A DNA stretch of 64,000 nucleotides from Jiangella sp. DSM 45060 (GTDB lineage: Bacteria > Actinomycetota > Actinomycetes > Jiangellales > Jiangellaceae), in assembly GCF_900105175.1 (NCBI RefSeq), contig NZ_LT629771.1, positions 6,654,622-6,718,621 on the forward strand, given 5' to 3'. Numbering within the stretch: position 1 is the first letter of the stretch; each line of letters begins with the position of its first letter. Shown piece by piece: positions 42,875 through 51,102 of this stretch. The position numbers and the translations under genes are program-made. The notes under the pieces were generated by a model. The model was not told the DNA's origin. It made no database searches and worked only from the letters and a program-made list of their open reading frames with translations.

Positions 42875-44305
42875 GTGGACGTTCTCGAGTTCATCGCGAC
42901 CAACCTGTTCAACGAGGTGTCGGTCCTCATCGGCCTGATCACGGCCATCGGCCTGCTGTTGCAGCGCAAGCCGGTCGAGGACGTCGTCGGCGGCGCGATC
43001 CGGGCGACGATCGGCATCATCATCCTGTTCATCGGCATCGACGTGTTCGTCGGCGGGCTGGCGTCGTTCCAGGCGATCGTCTCCAGCGCGGTCGGCCTGG
43101 ACCCGCCGTCGTCGACCAACACGCTCGACGAGTTCCTGGGCACCCACGGCAGCGACATCGCGCTGGTCATCACGCTCGGCTTCGTGGTGCACCTGGTGCT
43201 GGTCCGGGTGCTGCGGACCCGCTACGTGTACCTGACCGGGCACCTGCTGTTCTGGATGGCCGTCGTCATCACGGCGTCGCTGGTGCAGGTGTTCGGCGAG
43301 CTGGACCGCTGGCAGCTGGTGCTCGTCGGCTCGGTCGTGGCCGGCTGCTACTGGACCGTCCAGCCGCTGTTCATCGCGCCGATGATGCGCCGCGTCATCG
43401 GCTCCGACGACTGGGGCTACGGGCACACCAGCTCGTCGGTGGCGTGGCTGAGCGCGAAGCTGGCGCCGCTGGTCGGCAACCCCGAGCGCGACGACGTCGA
43501 GCAGGTGAAGGTGCCGAAGCGGCTGTCCTTCTTCAAGGACGTCACGGTGTCGACGGCGGTCGTCATCGGGCTGATCATGCTGGTCGGGCTGGCGTTCGCC
43601 GACGGCGGCGTGGTCGACGAGCAGGCCGCGGCGTACGACCCGGAGATCAACCCGTGGGTGTGGGGGATCATCGCGGCGCTGCGGTTCGCGGCGGGCATCG
43701 CGATCCTGCTGTACGGCGTGCGGATGTTCCTGGCCGAGATCGTGCCGGCGTTCACCGGTATCAGCGAGAAGGCGATCCCCGGCTCGCGCCCGGCCTTGGA
43801 CGCGCCGACGATCTTCCCGGTGGCGCCGACGGCGGTCATGGTCGGCTTCCTGTCGACGACGGCGACCTTCCTCGTGCTGATGGGGGTGTTCGCGGCGGCC
43901 GGCTGGTTCGTCCTGGTGCCGCCGATGATCATGCTGTTCTTCGTCGGCGCGGGCGCTGCGGTGTTCGGCAACGCGTTCGGCGGCTGGCGGGGCGCGGTGC
44001 TGGCCGGCGTCGTCACCGGGGTGTCGCTGGCGTTCGGCCAGTGGCTCGGCTGGAACCTGCTGTCCGACACCGCGCCGGAGCTGGCCACGCTGGCCGACCC
44101 CGACTGGTACCTGATGATCCTGCTGCTGCTCGGCCTGGGCGAGTTGTTCTCCGGGTTCGGCGACAACGGCGTGCTGCTGGCCGGCCTGGTCGTCGTCGCC
44201 GTGTTCGGGGTGTGGACGTGGTTCCTCAAGCGTCTGCAGCGCCGCGAGGAGGCGCGCCTGGCAGCGTCGAATGATGAACGGTCCGAAGTGTCGAGAGAAC
44301 GGTGA
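42875..44305 (+). CDS. PTS ascorbate-type transporter subunit IIC
   Basis: This 476-residue integral membrane protein (about ten helices) starts VDVLEFIATNLFNEVSVLIG and matches the EIIC of the L-ascorbate (Ula/SgaT) PTS family, e.g. the helical core with GLASFQAIVSSAVGLDPPSS. It moves the sugar acid across the membrane while the partner IIB phosphorylates it. The next gene, IIB, starts 7 nt after its stop and IIA follows. The exact substrate need not be ascorbate, since this family also includes pentitol- and arabinose-derivative systems. Confidence 0.92.
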   Translation: MDVLEFIATNLFNEVSVLIGLITAIGLLLQRKPVEDVVGGAIRATIGIIILFIGIDVFVGGLASFQAIVSSAVGLDPPSSTNTLDEFLGTHGSDIALVITLGFVVHLVLVRVLRTRYVYLTGHLLFWMAVVITASLVQVFGELDRWQLVLVGSVVAGCYWTVQPLFIAPMMRRVIGSDDWGYGHTSSSVAWLSAKLAPLVGNPERDDVEQVKVPKRLSFFKDVTVSTAVVIGLIMLVGLAFADGGVVDEQAAAYDPEINPWVWGIIAALRFAAGIAILLYGVRMFLAEIVPAFTGISEKAIPGSRPALDAPTIFPVAPTAVMVGFLSTTATFLVLMGVFAAAGWFVLVPPMIMLFFVGAGAAVFGNAFGGWRGAVLAGVVTGVSLAFGQWLGWNLLSDTAPELATLADPDWYLMILLLLGLGELFSGFGDNGVLLAGLVVVAVFGVWTWFLKRLQRREEARLAASNDERSEVSRER

Positions 44306-44312
44306 GTCCCCG

Positions 44313-44621
44313 ATGTCCCCAGCACCGAACCGCCCGCTGACCGTCCTGACCGTCTGCGGCGTCGGCATGGGCAGCAGCCTGATCCTCAAGATGAACGCCG
44401 AGAAGGCGCTGAAGTCGCTCGGCGTCGAGGCGAAGGTCGAGCACACCGACGTGTCGTCGGCGCGCGGCATGCGGGCCGATGTCGCCATCGCGCAGGGCCT
44501 GCACACCGACGATCTCGGCTCGGTCGCACCGGTGGTGCTGCCGATCAGCAACTTCATGGACGTCGACGGCCTGCGCCGGCAGCTGGAGGAGGCGCTGCGC
44601 GAGCAGGGCTGGTTGTCGTGA
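44313..44621 (+). CDS. PTS subunit IIB (lactose/ascorbate type)
   Basis: This 102-residue protein has the active-site Cys in LTVLTVCGVGMGSSLILKMN near residue 14, the P-loop Cys phosphorylated by IIA, and passes the phosphate to the incoming sugar. The ATG at 44313 is chosen because it gives the usual short N-terminus; an in-frame start 42 nt upstream would lie inside the IIC gene. The IIA gene overlaps its stop by 4 nt (GTGA). Confidence 0.92.
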   Translation: MSPAPNRPLTVLTVCGVGMGSSLILKMNAEKALKSLGVEAKVEHTDVSSARGMRADVAIAQGLHTDDLGSVAPVVLPISNFMDVDGLRRQLEEALREQGWLS

Positions 44622-45052
44622 CAGCCCCGATCATCAACGCCGTCGTCGACGTGAAGGCCACCGACTGGCGCGGCGCCGTGCACGCCGCCTGCGCCCCGCT
44701 GGTCGGCGTCGGCGCCCTCGAGGCGCGGTACCCGGAGCGGTGCATCGCGATCGCCGAGGAGCACGGGCCGTACATGGTGCTGGCGCCCGGCATCGCGCTG
44801 GCGCACGCCCGGCCCGAGGACGGCGCGCTGGCGCTGTGTCTGTCGGCGGCCGTCCTGGCGACGCCGGTGGAGTTCGGCCACGACGAGAACGACCCCGTCG
44901 ACGTCGTGCTGGCCTTCGGATCCCCGGACGACGCCGCGCACCTGGCGCTGCTGCAGAGCCTCGCCGAGCACCTGCTCGGCGGTCTGGCCGACCAGCTGCG
45001 GCAGGCGCCGGACCGCGACGCCGCGATGCGCGCGCTGCGCGCCGTCGGCTGA
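44618..45052 (+). CDS. PTS subunit IIA (mannitol/ascorbate type)
   Basis: This 144-residue EIIA domain has the phosphoryl-accepting His in LAPGIALAHARPEDGA near residue 60. It takes phosphate from HPr and gives it to IIB. It is the last gene of the IIC-IIB-IIA operon. Enzyme I and HPr are not in the window. Downstream lies a long near-palindromic hairpin (45113-45191) that probably ends the operon. Confidence 0.93.
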   Translation: MTAPIINAVVDVKATDWRGAVHAACAPLVGVGALEARYPERCIAIAEEHGPYMVLAPGIALAHARPEDGALALCLSAAVLATPVEFGHDENDPVDVVLAFGSPDDAAHLALLQSLAEHLLGGLADQLRQAPDRDAAMRALRAVG

Positions 45053-45112
45053 CGGACGGGCGCGACTGAGCGCCGTCGGCTGACGGATGGGCGCGGCTGA
45101 ACGCCGTCCGCT

Positions 45113-45191
45113 CCCCCTTGCAATGAGCACCTCTACGCATCACGTCCGCGCCCACCCGGGTGATGCGTATGGGTGCTCATTGCAAAGGGGG
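45113..45191. terminator. Long near-perfect hairpin between convergent genes
   Basis: Arms 45113-45143 and 45160-45191 pair over about 30 bp around a 16-nt loop, with one mismatch, one G-T pair and one bulged A. The core words are TTGCAATGAGCACC and GGTGCTCATTGCAA. It separates the convergent PTS operon and RraA gene, so a bidirectional terminator is likely. Being AT-richer and long, it may also belong to a dispersed palindrome family. Confidence 0.65.
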
Positions 45192-45199
45192 CCGGCAGC

Positions 45200-45880
45200 T
45201 CACTCCTCGATGGCGCCGCCGATGGCGCGCAGATGGGCCCGGAACGTGAGGTCCGGCTCGGCGCGGCGGCGGGTGAGGTAGTCGGCGAAGCGGAGCTGGT
45301 CGCGCAGCGTCGTGCCGCCGCGGACCAGTTCGGCCTGTTCCCGCTCGGTGTCGCGGATCGCGGCGGCCAGCGTGGTCAGCTCGTCCGCGCGGTCCGCGGG
45401 CACCACGACCACGCCGTCGTCGTCGGCCAGGATCGCGTCGTCGCGGGTGACGGCGAAGTCGCCGACGGCCGCGCGCGTCAGCCCGCCGTCGGGCGGGCGC
45501 GGGTCGAGCCGCTGCGGCCCGGTGGGCAGCGCGCCGAGGCTGAACACCGGCAGTCCGATGGCCCGGACGTCGGCGGTGTCGCGGTGCAGCCCCCAGATGA
45601 CGACGCCGGACAGCCCGGCCGCGCGCGCCTCGAGCACGGCGAGATCCCCGACGCACGCTTCGTCGCGCCGCCCGCCGTTGTCGACCACCAGCACGTCGCC
45701 CGGCCCGGCCGACTCGTACGCTTCCAGGAACACGTCGACGCTGCCGACGTGGACGCACGGCAGCGCCCGCCCGGCCGCCCGCCAACCGGGGACGACCGGC
45801 GGCAGCGACGCGCACCGCACCGGCACCCCCGCCCGCAGGCACGCGTCGGCGAGGTGCGCGGTGGTGAGGTTCTCGAACAT
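45200..45880 (-). CDS. RraA-family protein
   Basis: This 226-residue protein matches the RraA/HMG-aldolase fold, with GPGDVLVVDNGGRRDEACVG near residues 60-79 and LSGVVIWGLHRDTADVRAIG near 90-110, containing the Arg/Asp of the family site. RraA-type proteins in catabolic operons usually act as aldolases or decarboxylases rather than as RNase E regulators. It lies 9 nt after the GH127 gene, so a role in degrading the released sugar or sugar acid is likely. No precise reaction can be named. Confidence 0.85.
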   Translation of the reverse strand: MFENLTTAHLADACLRAGVPVRCASLPPVVPGWRAAGRALPCVHVGSVDVFLEAYESAGPGDVLVVDNGGRRDEACVGDLAVLEARAAGLSGVVIWGLHRDTADVRAIGLPVFSLGALPTGPQRLDPRPPDGGLTRAAVGDFAVTRDDAILADDDGVVVVPADRADELTTLAAAIRDTEREQAELVRGGTTLRDQLRFADYLTRRRAEPDLTFRAHLRAIGGAIEE

Positions 45881-45889
45881 CCTCTGACT

Positions 45890-47812
45890 CTAGGGCTCGG
45901 CGACCGGCAGCCAGACCCGCATGGTGGACGGGCCGCGGGAGGCCCAGGAGTGGTAGGGCACCAGCCTGATCCGGGCCGGCGACGCGGAGGCATCGGCGCC
46001 GGCGTCGGGGGCGTACGGCCAGTCGTGGTCGCCGGGGTCGGTGAGCGCGCCGGACGCGAGCACCGCGCCGTCGTCGTCCGTGGTCAGAGGCGCGTCGACG
46101 TCCACCCGGACGGCGTCGACGTCGCGGCCGGCGGGGAGGTCCGTGGACTCCGCGCACAGGACGAGCGGGCCGCGTTCGACGGCGACGGTGCCGCGCAGCG
46201 CGTCGATCCGCGGGTCGGCCCGGACCCACCGCGGCCGCATCGGCAGCTCCAGCCGCACCTCGTCGCCGACGGCGAACGGCGCGGTCACCGACGCGAACCC
46301 GGGCCCGACCGGCCGCCGCGTGCCGTCCGGCGAGACCAGCACCGCGCCGTCCGCGGCCCACGCGGGCACCCGCACCGACAGCGTCCACGGCGCCGGCGAC
46401 GTCTCCGTCACCCGCAGCACGACGGCGCCGTCGGACGGGTAGCCGGTGGACATGACGAACCCGGCCGGCCGTCCGTCGGTCAGCCGCGTCGACACCGAGG
46501 CGTCGGCGTACTGGTGCACCTGCAGGCCGTCGTCGTCGGCGGTGACGAGGTAAGCGGCGAGGCTGGCGAACGTGCGGGCGAGGTTGTTCGGGCAGCACGA
46601 CACGTCGAACCAGGGCGCCCGGACGCCGGACTCCGCGCGCGGGTGCTGATGATCCGCCGACGGCAGCCCGCCGATCCGGCGCCGGTGCAGCGTGTTGACG
46701 TAGAAGAAGGAGCGGCCGTCGTCGGCCGGCGAGGTGGCGATGACGTTGTACAGCGTGCGCTCGGCGAGGTCGGCGTACCGCGGCGAACCCGTCGCGAGCA
46801 GCAGCCGCCACGCCAGCTGCACCGATGCCACCGCGGCGCAGGTCTCGGAGTACGCGCGGTCCGGCGGCAGCACGAAGTCGTCGCCGAACGCCTCGTCCAT
46901 GTGCCGCGCACCCATGCCGCCGGTGACGTACGTGCGCCGCGCGACCGTCGCCGCCCACTGCCGCTCGATCGCGGCCAGGAGTGAGGCGTCACCGGTCTCG
47001 ACCGCCACGTCGACGGCGCCGGAGGCGAGGTAGAGCGCCCGGACGGCGTGCCCGTGGAACGCGTCGGCGTCGCGCACCGGCACGTCGTCCTGGAAGTAGC
47101 CGCGGCCGAACTCCACGTCGGCCAGCACCCCGTGCCCGCGGCGCGAGACGAACAGGGCCGCCTGGTCGAGGTAGCGCCGCTCGCCGGTCGCGCGGTACAG
47201 CTCGACCAGCGCCATCTCGACCACCGGGTGCCCGCAGACGCCCTGGTTGCCGTCGGGCCCGAAGGTCCGGCAGACGTGGTCGGCGGCCCGCACGGCGACG
47301 TCGGCCAGCGGGCCGCCCACGCCGGTGCGCAGCAGGGCGACGCCGGCCTGGATGAGGTGCCCGTAGCAGTACAGCTCATGGCCCCACTCGAGGTCGGAGT
47401 ACCGCTCGCCCTGGCCGGCATGGCCGAACGCGGTGTTGAGGTAGCCGTCGGGCTCCTGGGCCCGCTCGATCACCTTGGCCAGCTCCTCGATGGACGCCGC
47501 GGCGAATTCGTCGCCGGTGCGGGCGACCTCCCAGGTCATGCCCTCGATCAGCTTGTACACGTCGGAGTCGGAGAACTCGCGGCCGCGGCGGTCGCGGCCC
47601 ACCCGGCCCTCGACGACGGCGGCGAAGTTGTCGATCCAGCCGACCCGCCGCTCCCAGCTCAGGTTGTGCTCGAGTGTGGCCGCGGCGTTCACGGACTGCC
47701 GCCGCCCCCAGAAGCCCCCGGTGATGCGCACCTCGCGCAGGCCGAGTGGGCGCAGCCGCCCAGTGCTCGGCACCACGGGCCGGCCGGTCAGATCGTCGGG
47801 CACGATGGTCAT
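45890..47812 (-). CDS. GH127-family glycoside hydrolase (beta-L-arabinofuranosidase type)
   Basis: This 640-residue enzyme has the GH127 (alpha/alpha)6 barrel start VRITGGFWGRRQSVNAAATL. Catalytic-site residues are in RAYSETCAAVASVQLAW near residue 320 (Glu and Cys) and WFDVSCCPNNLARTF near 405 (the Cys pair including the nucleophile). Zn held by three Cys and a Glu is expected from the family. It releases beta-L-arabinofuranose from arabinosides of plant walls. With no signal peptide it is cytoplasmic, fitting import of oligosaccharides by the ABC transporter encoded upstream. The ATG at 47812 overlaps the permease stop (ATGA). Confidence 0.93.
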   Translation of the reverse strand: MTIVPDDLTGRPVVPSTGRLRPLGLREVRITGGFWGRRQSVNAAATLEHNLSWERRVGWIDNFAAVVEGRVGRDRRGREFSDSDVYKLIEGMTWEVARTGDEFAAASIEELAKVIERAQEPDGYLNTAFGHAGQGERYSDLEWGHELYCYGHLIQAGVALLRTGVGGPLADVAVRAADHVCRTFGPDGNQGVCGHPVVEMALVELYRATGERRYLDQAALFVSRRGHGVLADVEFGRGYFQDDVPVRDADAFHGHAVRALYLASGAVDVAVETGDASLLAAIERQWAATVARRTYVTGGMGARHMDEAFGDDFVLPPDRAYSETCAAVASVQLAWRLLLATGSPRYADLAERTLYNVIATSPADDGRSFFYVNTLHRRRIGGLPSADHQHPRAESGVRAPWFDVSCCPNNLARTFASLAAYLVTADDDGLQVHQYADASVSTRLTDGRPAGFVMSTGYPSDGAVVLRVTETSPAPWTLSVRVPAWAADGAVLVSPDGTRRPVGPGFASVTAPFAVGDEVRLELPMRPRWVRADPRIDALRGTVAVERGPLVLCAESTDLPAGRDVDAVRVDVDAPLTTDDDGAVLASGALTDPGDHDWPYAPDAGADASASPARIRLVPYHSWASRGPSTMRVWLPVAEP

Positions 47813-48633
47813 CCCTTCAGTGCTCCGGACATGAAGCCGCGCACGTAATGCCGTTGCAGGAGCACGAACAGGAGCAGGCAGGGCAGCGCCATGATCACGA
47901 CGCCGGCCTGGGTGGCGCCGAAGTCGACGGCGCCCATGGTCTGCTGCCGCAGAGTGGCGATGGCCAGCGACAACGGGTAGCGGGAGCTGTCGTTGATCAT
48001 GAACAGCGGAGCGATGAAGTCGTTCCAGGCGTGCAGGAACGCGAACAGGCCGACGGTGATCATCCCGGGCCAGACCGCGAACACCAGCACCCGGCGCAGC
48101 ACACCGAACGTGCCGCAGCCGTCGACCAGCGCAGACTCCTCGATCTCGCGGGGGACCGCCTCGAACGAGATGCGCATCATGAACATCGAGAACGGCAACT
48201 GGTACAGGGTCAGCACCAGCGCCAGGCCGGTCAGCGAGTTCCGCAGCCCGATCTCGCCCATCAGCACCCACAGCGGCACCAGCAGCGTCGCGTAGGGAAC
48301 CATGAGGATCGCGATGATCAGCAGGAACAGCGCGTCGCGGCCGGGGAAGCGGAACCGGGCGAACGCGTAGCCGCCCAGTAGCGACAGCCCGAGCGTGAAC
48401 ACGACCGTCAGGATCGAGACGTACGCGCTGTTCCACAGGTACGTCGGCAGCCCGGCGTCGTACTCCGTCAGCGTCCGGTAGTTGTTGAAGCCGTAGCCGT
48501 CCTGCTGAGCCGTCGCGCCGTGCGGCGACACCGACGCGACGGCGGTCCAGATCAGCGGGACGAGGAACATGATCGCCAACCCGCCGCCGAACACCCAGAA
48601 CGACGTGCGGCCGATGGCTTGCTGCAGTCTCAT
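47809..48633 (-). CDS. Carbohydrate ABC transporter permease (MalG type)
   Basis: This 274-residue permease has six hydrophobic segments and the EAA-like loop (REIEESALVDGCGTFGVLRR) near residues 170-190. It forms a CUT1 sugar importer with the permease and binding protein encoded upstream. It overlaps the GH127 gene and follows its partner by 10 nt. The ATPase is not in the operon and is expected to be a shared one from elsewhere. Confidence 0.93.
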   Translation of the reverse strand: MRLQQAIGRTSFWVFGGGLAIMFLVPLIWTAVASVSPHGATAQQDGYGFNNYRTLTEYDAGLPTYLWNSAYVSILTVVFTLGLSLLGGYAFARFRFPGRDALFLLIIAILMVPYATLLVPLWVLMGEIGLRNSLTGLALVLTLYQLPFSMFMMRISFEAVPREIEESALVDGCGTFGVLRRVLVFAVWPGMITVGLFAFLHAWNDFIAPLFMINDSSRYPLSLAIATLRQQTMGAVDFGATQAGVVIMALPCLLLFVLLQRHYVRGFMSGALKG

Positions 48634-48643
48634 CGCTCGCCCC

Positions 48644-49585
48644 TCAGTCGTCCGCGCCGCGGCGCAGGTAGCGGAACTGGGCGATGTTGATGACCAGGAG
48701 CACCAGCAGCACGACGACGGACAGCGCGGCCGCCGAGCCGAGGTCGAACCGGCGGAACGCCTCCCGGTAGATCATCATCACCACGGTCGTGGTGGAGTTG
48801 TCCGGACCGCCGTTGGTCAGGATGAAGAACTGGTCGAACGCCAGCAGCGACCCGGTGACCGAGATGATCAGGCACAGCGCGATCGACGGGCGCAGCAGCG
48901 GCAGCGTGATGCGGAGGAACGACTGCACCTTGCCGGCGCCGTCGACGCGGGCCGCCTCGTACACCTCGGTCGGGATCGACTGCAGCCCGACCATGAGGAT
49001 GAGCATGAAGAACCCGGCGAACTTCCAGACCACGAGGATGATCGACGAGAACAGCGCCATGTTCGGCGTCCCGATCCAGCGGATCGGCTCGTCGGTGACG
49101 CCCAGCCACTGCAGGAACGGGTCGATCGGCCCGATCTGCGGGCTGTAGAACCCCCAGAACAGCAGCGACGCCGACGCCAGGCCGAGCGAGACGGGCAGGA
49201 AGTAGGCGGTGCGCAGCAGCCCGACGCCGCGACGGCGCTCCTGCACCAGCAACGCCATCCCCATCGAGAGGACCAGCAGCACCACCACGACGATGACGGT
49301 GTACTTCAGCGTGAACCCGACCGCCGGCCAGAACAGGCGGTCGTCGGCGATGCCGGTGTAGTTGTCCGGCAGGTTCAGGCCCTGGCCGCCCTTGAGCAGC
49401 GGCCATTCGCTGGCCGACATCTGGCCCACCAGCAGCAGCGGGAGCACGAACAGCAGCAGCACGAAGATCGCGGCGGGCGCGGCGTACATCGCTCCTTGGA
49501 ACGTCCGGGTGCGCCACCAGGCCCGGGAGCTGGGGGTCTGGTGCGCCGGCGGAGCCGCAGGCTCGCGCAGGACTGGGCTGGCCAA
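48644..49585 (-). CDS. Carbohydrate ABC transporter permease (MalF type), TTG start
   Basis: This 313-residue permease begins its first helix near residue 30 (MYAAPAAIFVLLLFVLPLLL) and has the EAA loop YEAARVDGAGKVQSFLRITL. No ATG or GTG precedes the first helix in a sensible place. TTG at 49585 has a GGAAGGA ribosome site 8 nt upstream, so a TTG start is chosen; this is rare but used in actinomycetes. It works with the MalG-type permease encoded downstream and the binding protein encoded upstream. Confidence 0.85.
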   Translation of the reverse strand: MASPVLREPAAPPAHQTPSSRAWWRTRTFQGAMYAAPAAIFVLLLFVLPLLLVGQMSASEWPLLKGGQGLNLPDNYTGIADDRLFWPAVGFTLKYTVIVVVVLLVLSMGMALLVQERRRGVGLLRTAYFLPVSLGLASASLLFWGFYSPQIGPIDPFLQWLGVTDEPIRWIGTPNMALFSSIILVVWKFAGFFMLILMVGLQSIPTEVYEAARVDGAGKVQSFLRITLPLLRPSIALCLIISVTGSLLAFDQFFILTNGGPDNSTTTVVMMIYREAFRRFDLGSAAALSVVVLLVLLVINIAQFRYLRRGADD

Positions 49586-49617
49586 GCGTCGGGTCCTTCC
49601 TCTGACGGGGCGGGCGG

Positions 49618-50928
49618 TCAGCTCTGCAGCGACGCGTCGACCGCCTCGTTGTCCTGCTCCAGGGTCGAGCCGTCGCCGAACACGTAGTTGCGCACGAGCG
49701 GCAGCCACGGGCCCTGCGGGTCGTTGAAGGTCTCGCCGAAGCGCATGGAGTACGGCGTGCGGCCGACGCCGGCGACCTCGTTGATGGTCACCAGCCGCGG
49801 GTCCTGGTCGGAGTACTCGTTCGACGCGAGGTCGGTGCGGGCGACCACGTCGCGGTTCTGCGCCAGCACCTCGACCTGCGCCTCGTCGCCGAGCGTCCAG
49901 GCGATGAAGTTCCAGGCCGCGTCCGGGACCTCGCTGTTGCTGGAGATGCCGACGGCGTCGCCGCCGACGAACGTCGACTCGCCACCGTCGACGCCCGGGA
50001 TCGGCGCGACGCCGGTCTCGAAGGTGTCGGGCATGAGGCCGAGCGTGGTGGACGGCATCGGCATCACGCCGATGTTGCCCTCGGGGAAGACGCCGGTCCA
50101 CGTCGGGCCGGCCTCGTCCTGGGTGCCGGCCGCGACGATGTCGTCGTCGACCAGGCCCTTCCAGACGTCGTAGACGGCCTGCGCCTCGGGCTCTGCCAGG
50201 AACGACTCGGTGCCGTCCTCGTTCATGACGTCGGCGCCGGACGCCCAGATGCTCGGCCACCACGTGAACACGTAGCAGCCGCCGCAGTTGCCGCCGAAGA
50301 ACGTGCCGCTGACGTCGCCGCCGAGCGCGTCGATCGCGCGGGCGTGCTCGGCGAACTCCTGCATGGTGGTGGGCGGCGCCTCGGGGTCGAGCCCGGCCTG
50401 CTCGTAGAGATTCTTGTTGTAGAAGAGCACCGACAGGTCCATGGTGTGCGGCACGACGTACTTCGCGCCGTCGAGCGTGCCGACCTCGATGTGCGACTGC
50501 GCGAGGTCGTCGGCGAACGGCAGCGCGTCGATGCGGTCGGTGATGTCGAGGTACGCGCCGGCGGTGGTGAACTGCGGCACGAAGACGACGTCGAGGCTGA
50601 GCACGTCGGGCAGCTCGCCGGCGCCGGCGGCCGTGCCGACCCGCGGCAGGTAGTCGTCGGTGGGGATGACGGTCAGCTCGACCTGGTTCTCGTGGCTGGC
50701 GTTGTAGGCGTCGACCAGGCGCTGGGACTGCGCCTCGGTGGCCGCCCTGGTCCACATCGTGATGGTGCTGCCGTCGTCGACCCCGTCGGCCAGCGATTCC
50801 GGCGAGGAGTCGCCGCCGCCGTCCGCGGTGTCGGTGTCGTCGTCACCACCGCCGCAGGCGCTCATCACGAGCGCCAGCACAGCAGCGGTCACGGCCGTCG
50901 TCGCCCGTGTCCTGGTACTACGTCGCAT
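49618..50928 (-). CDS. Sugar-binding lipoprotein of the arabinoside ABC transporter
   Basis: This 436-residue family-1 solute-binding protein has an Arg-rich start, a hydrophobic stretch and the lipobox VMSAC (Cys25), then a Gly/Asp linker and TITMWTRAATEAQS. A Cys-rich loop (FGGNCGGCYVF) near residue 205 is unusual and may hold a disulfide. It captures the oligosaccharide outside the membrane. It is the first gene of the leftward operon with two permeases, GH127 and RraA. A palindrome (50958-50969) lies about 29 nt upstream of its start. Confidence 0.93.
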   Translation of the reverse strand: MRRSTRTRATTAVTAAVLALVMSACGGGDDDTDTADGGGDSSPESLADGVDDGSTITMWTRAATEAQSQRLVDAYNASHENQVELTVIPTDDYLPRVGTAAGAGELPDVLSLDVVFVPQFTTAGAYLDITDRIDALPFADDLAQSHIEVGTLDGAKYVVPHTMDLSVLFYNKNLYEQAGLDPEAPPTTMQEFAEHARAIDALGGDVSGTFFGGNCGGCYVFTWWPSIWASGADVMNEDGTESFLAEPEAQAVYDVWKGLVDDDIVAAGTQDEAGPTWTGVFPEGNIGVMPMPSTTLGLMPDTFETGVAPIPGVDGGESTFVGGDAVGISSNSEVPDAAWNFIAWTLGDEAQVEVLAQNRDVVARTDLASNEYSDQDPRLVTINEVAGVGRTPYSMRFGETFNDPQGPWLPLVRNYVFGDGSTLEQDNEAVDASLQS

Positions 50929-50957
50929 CGCCGTCTCCCCGGAGAACGAAAGTAGCC

Positions 50958-50969
50958 GAAAAGGTTTTC
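50958..50969. promoter_or_regulatory. LacI-type operator in front of ABC operon
   Basis: GAAAA-GG-TTTTC is a palindrome 29 nt upstream of the binding-protein start. LacI-family operators of the GAAA...TTTC type are well known. The LacI gene next to it would therefore repress this leftward operon. Confidence 0.55.
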
Positions 50970-51054
50970 TGCGACGGTAGGAGGTCGGTTGGGCGGCGTC
51001 AACCCTCTACGGCGTGGTAATTCTTCAATCGTCGACGTGGGTGGCCGACGCCCA

Positions 51055-51078
51055 CGAAAACCGGTCTACCCGTTTTCG
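51055..51078. promoter_or_regulatory. Second GAAAA/TTTTC-type inverted repeat before lacI-family gene
   Basis: The arms CGAAAAC (51055-51061) and GTTTTCG (51072-51078) are perfectly complementary with 10 nt between them. They lie 24 nt before the LacI-type start codon. They resemble the operator at 50958-50969, suggesting autoregulation or a looping pair. Confidence 0.45.
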
Positions 51079-51102
51079 GAGGGCTCGGGTACAGTCCACC
51101 GC

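Noticed and set aside
41429-45130. 1233-codon minus-strand frame opposite the PTS operon
   Set aside because: It is antisense to several well-identified genes, and its composition (long Arg/Gln/Asp/His runs) is that of a shadow frame.
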